Part shown: positions 63,547 through 64,000 of the stretch, one piece after another
Layout of the letters: every line of letters begins with the position of its first letter
Numbering within the stretch: the stretch's first letter is position 1
From: Streptomyces sp. HUAS ZL42
GTDB lineage: Bacteria > Actinomycetota > Actinomycetes > Streptomycetales > Streptomycetaceae
Assembly (NCBI RefSeq): GCF_040782645.1
Contig: NZ_CP160403.1
Coordinates: 8,715,001-8,779,000, forward strand
DNA length: 64,000 nucleotides
Reading direction: 5' to 3'
Translations under genes and position numbers: made by a program
The notes under the pieces: generated by a model
Database searches by the model: none
Seen by the model: the letters and a program-made list of their open reading frames with translations, nothing else
What the model was told of the DNA's origin: nothing

Positions 63547-64000
63547 ATGAGCGAGACAGCGCCCGCGACGCCGGGCGGCCTTGTGGTGACCGGATGCGAT
63601 GTGCTGCGCGTCCCGGCGGAGGGCGAGTGCGAGATCCTCCGGGCGCAGGACATCGTCGTGGCGCACGGCCGTATCCAGGAGGTGGGGCCCACCGGCACCG
63701 CGGTTGCGGAGACCGCCGCCGAGGTGATCGACGGCCGGGGCCTGCTGGCCGTACCGGGCCTGGTCAACGCGCACACGCACAGCCCGATGGTGCTGATGCG
63801 CGGAGCGGCCGAGGACGTGACGGTCGAGGGTTGGTTCAACGACCGCGTCTGGCCGATGGAGAGCAACCTCACCCCCGCCGACGTGCGCGCCGGTGCCCTG
63901 CTGGCCTGTGCCGAGATGATCCGCTCCGGGGTCACGGCCTTCGCCGACCACTACTTCTTCCCCGAGGGGATCGCCGAGGCGGTCGCCGGGACGGGACTGC
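63547..64000 (+). CDS. Amidohydrolase, ATZ/TRZ-like deaminase (partial)
   Basis: First 151 codons of a metal-dependent amidohydrolase; the gene continues past the window. GLVVTGCDVLRVP opens the N-terminal beta sandwich, then AVPGLVNAHTHSPMVLMRG gives the HxH metal motif, followed by EDVTVEGWFNDRVWP and VTAFADHYFFPEGIAEA. This matches the chlorohydrolase/8-oxoguanine deaminase/SAH deaminase group. A LacI-type palindrome directly upstream suggests control by a nucleoside- or purine-responsive repressor (inference). Substrate not assignable. Confidence 0.8.
   Translation, partial: MSETAPATPGGLVVTGCDVLRVPAEGECEILRAQDIVVAHGRIQEVGPTGTAVAETAAEVIDGRGLLAVPGLVNAHTHSPMVLMRGAAEDVTVEGWFNDRVWPMESNLTPADVRAGALLACAEMIRSGVTAFADHYFFPEGIAEAVAGTGL

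Overview
The window is a high-GC actinobacterial chromosome segment, almost certainly Streptomyces. It uses GTG/TTG starts often, packs genes with ATGA/GTGA overlaps, carries mycothiol-linked genes (mshA and two S-(hydroxymethyl)mycothiol dehydrogenases), and has typical Streptomyces regulators and DUF1206/BrkB membrane proteins. No rRNA, tRNA, CRISPR array or insertion sequence was seen.

Left part (1-22.8 kb), mixed functions. A gentisate dioxygenase is divergent from an IclR regulator. A PucR-type regulator is divergent from an acyl-CoA synthetase, DUF3556 membrane protein and CrtI-like flavoprotein series. Then come a BrkB-family membrane protein, a decayed FAD-monooxygenase tail, an orphan LuxR response regulator, and a TetR repressor divergent from an NAD-dependent dehydrogenase with two operator palindromes between them. 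These are followed by a three-gene unit (unknown protein, MoxR ATPase, VWA/metallopeptidase protein), a LacI regulator divergent from a secreted GH5 enzyme with two perfect operator palindromes, a secreted trypsin-like protease, a DUF1206 protein and a membrane Ser/Thr kinase with an extracellular peptidoglycan-binding domain.

Centre and right (23-60.7 kb): a large choline / glycine betaine to pyruvate catabolic region. Uptake is by an ABC transporter whose permease carries two membrane domains. BetA and BetB convert choline to betaine. Rieske oxygenases (two paralogues) with Rieske ferredoxins and FAD reductases would demethylate betaine. A dimethylglycine-oxidase-like flavoprotein with a folate domain and a monomeric sarcosine oxidase lead to glycine. 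GlyA and SdaA lead to serine and pyruvate. Formaldehyde and C1 units are handled by mycothiol-dependent dehydrogenases plus metallo-beta-lactamase-fold partners (two copies), FolD, PurU, a MetF-like protein and a dihydropteroate synthase. Electrons can pass through ETF-beta/alpha to a membrane Fe-S EtfD-like protein. The mycothiol gene mshA follows at 61.4 kb.

Many parts occur twice: mscR-MBL, ferredoxin, reductase, oxygenase and iclR. Relics of further copies remain: a third iclR, a reductase start fused to folP, and a dimethylglycine-dehydrogenase tail. A repeated motif close to GTTGCGTATAGCGAAAC lies before most of the duplicated genes and both iclR starts, suggesting one IclR regulon. A second motif (CTGATATAT / ATATAYCAGTTG) links the GntR gene to the dmgO-folD divergent promoter.

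Right edge: a chimeric moaA/fdhD relic, mshA, a small membrane protein, and the start of an amidohydrolase behind a perfect LacI-type palindrome.
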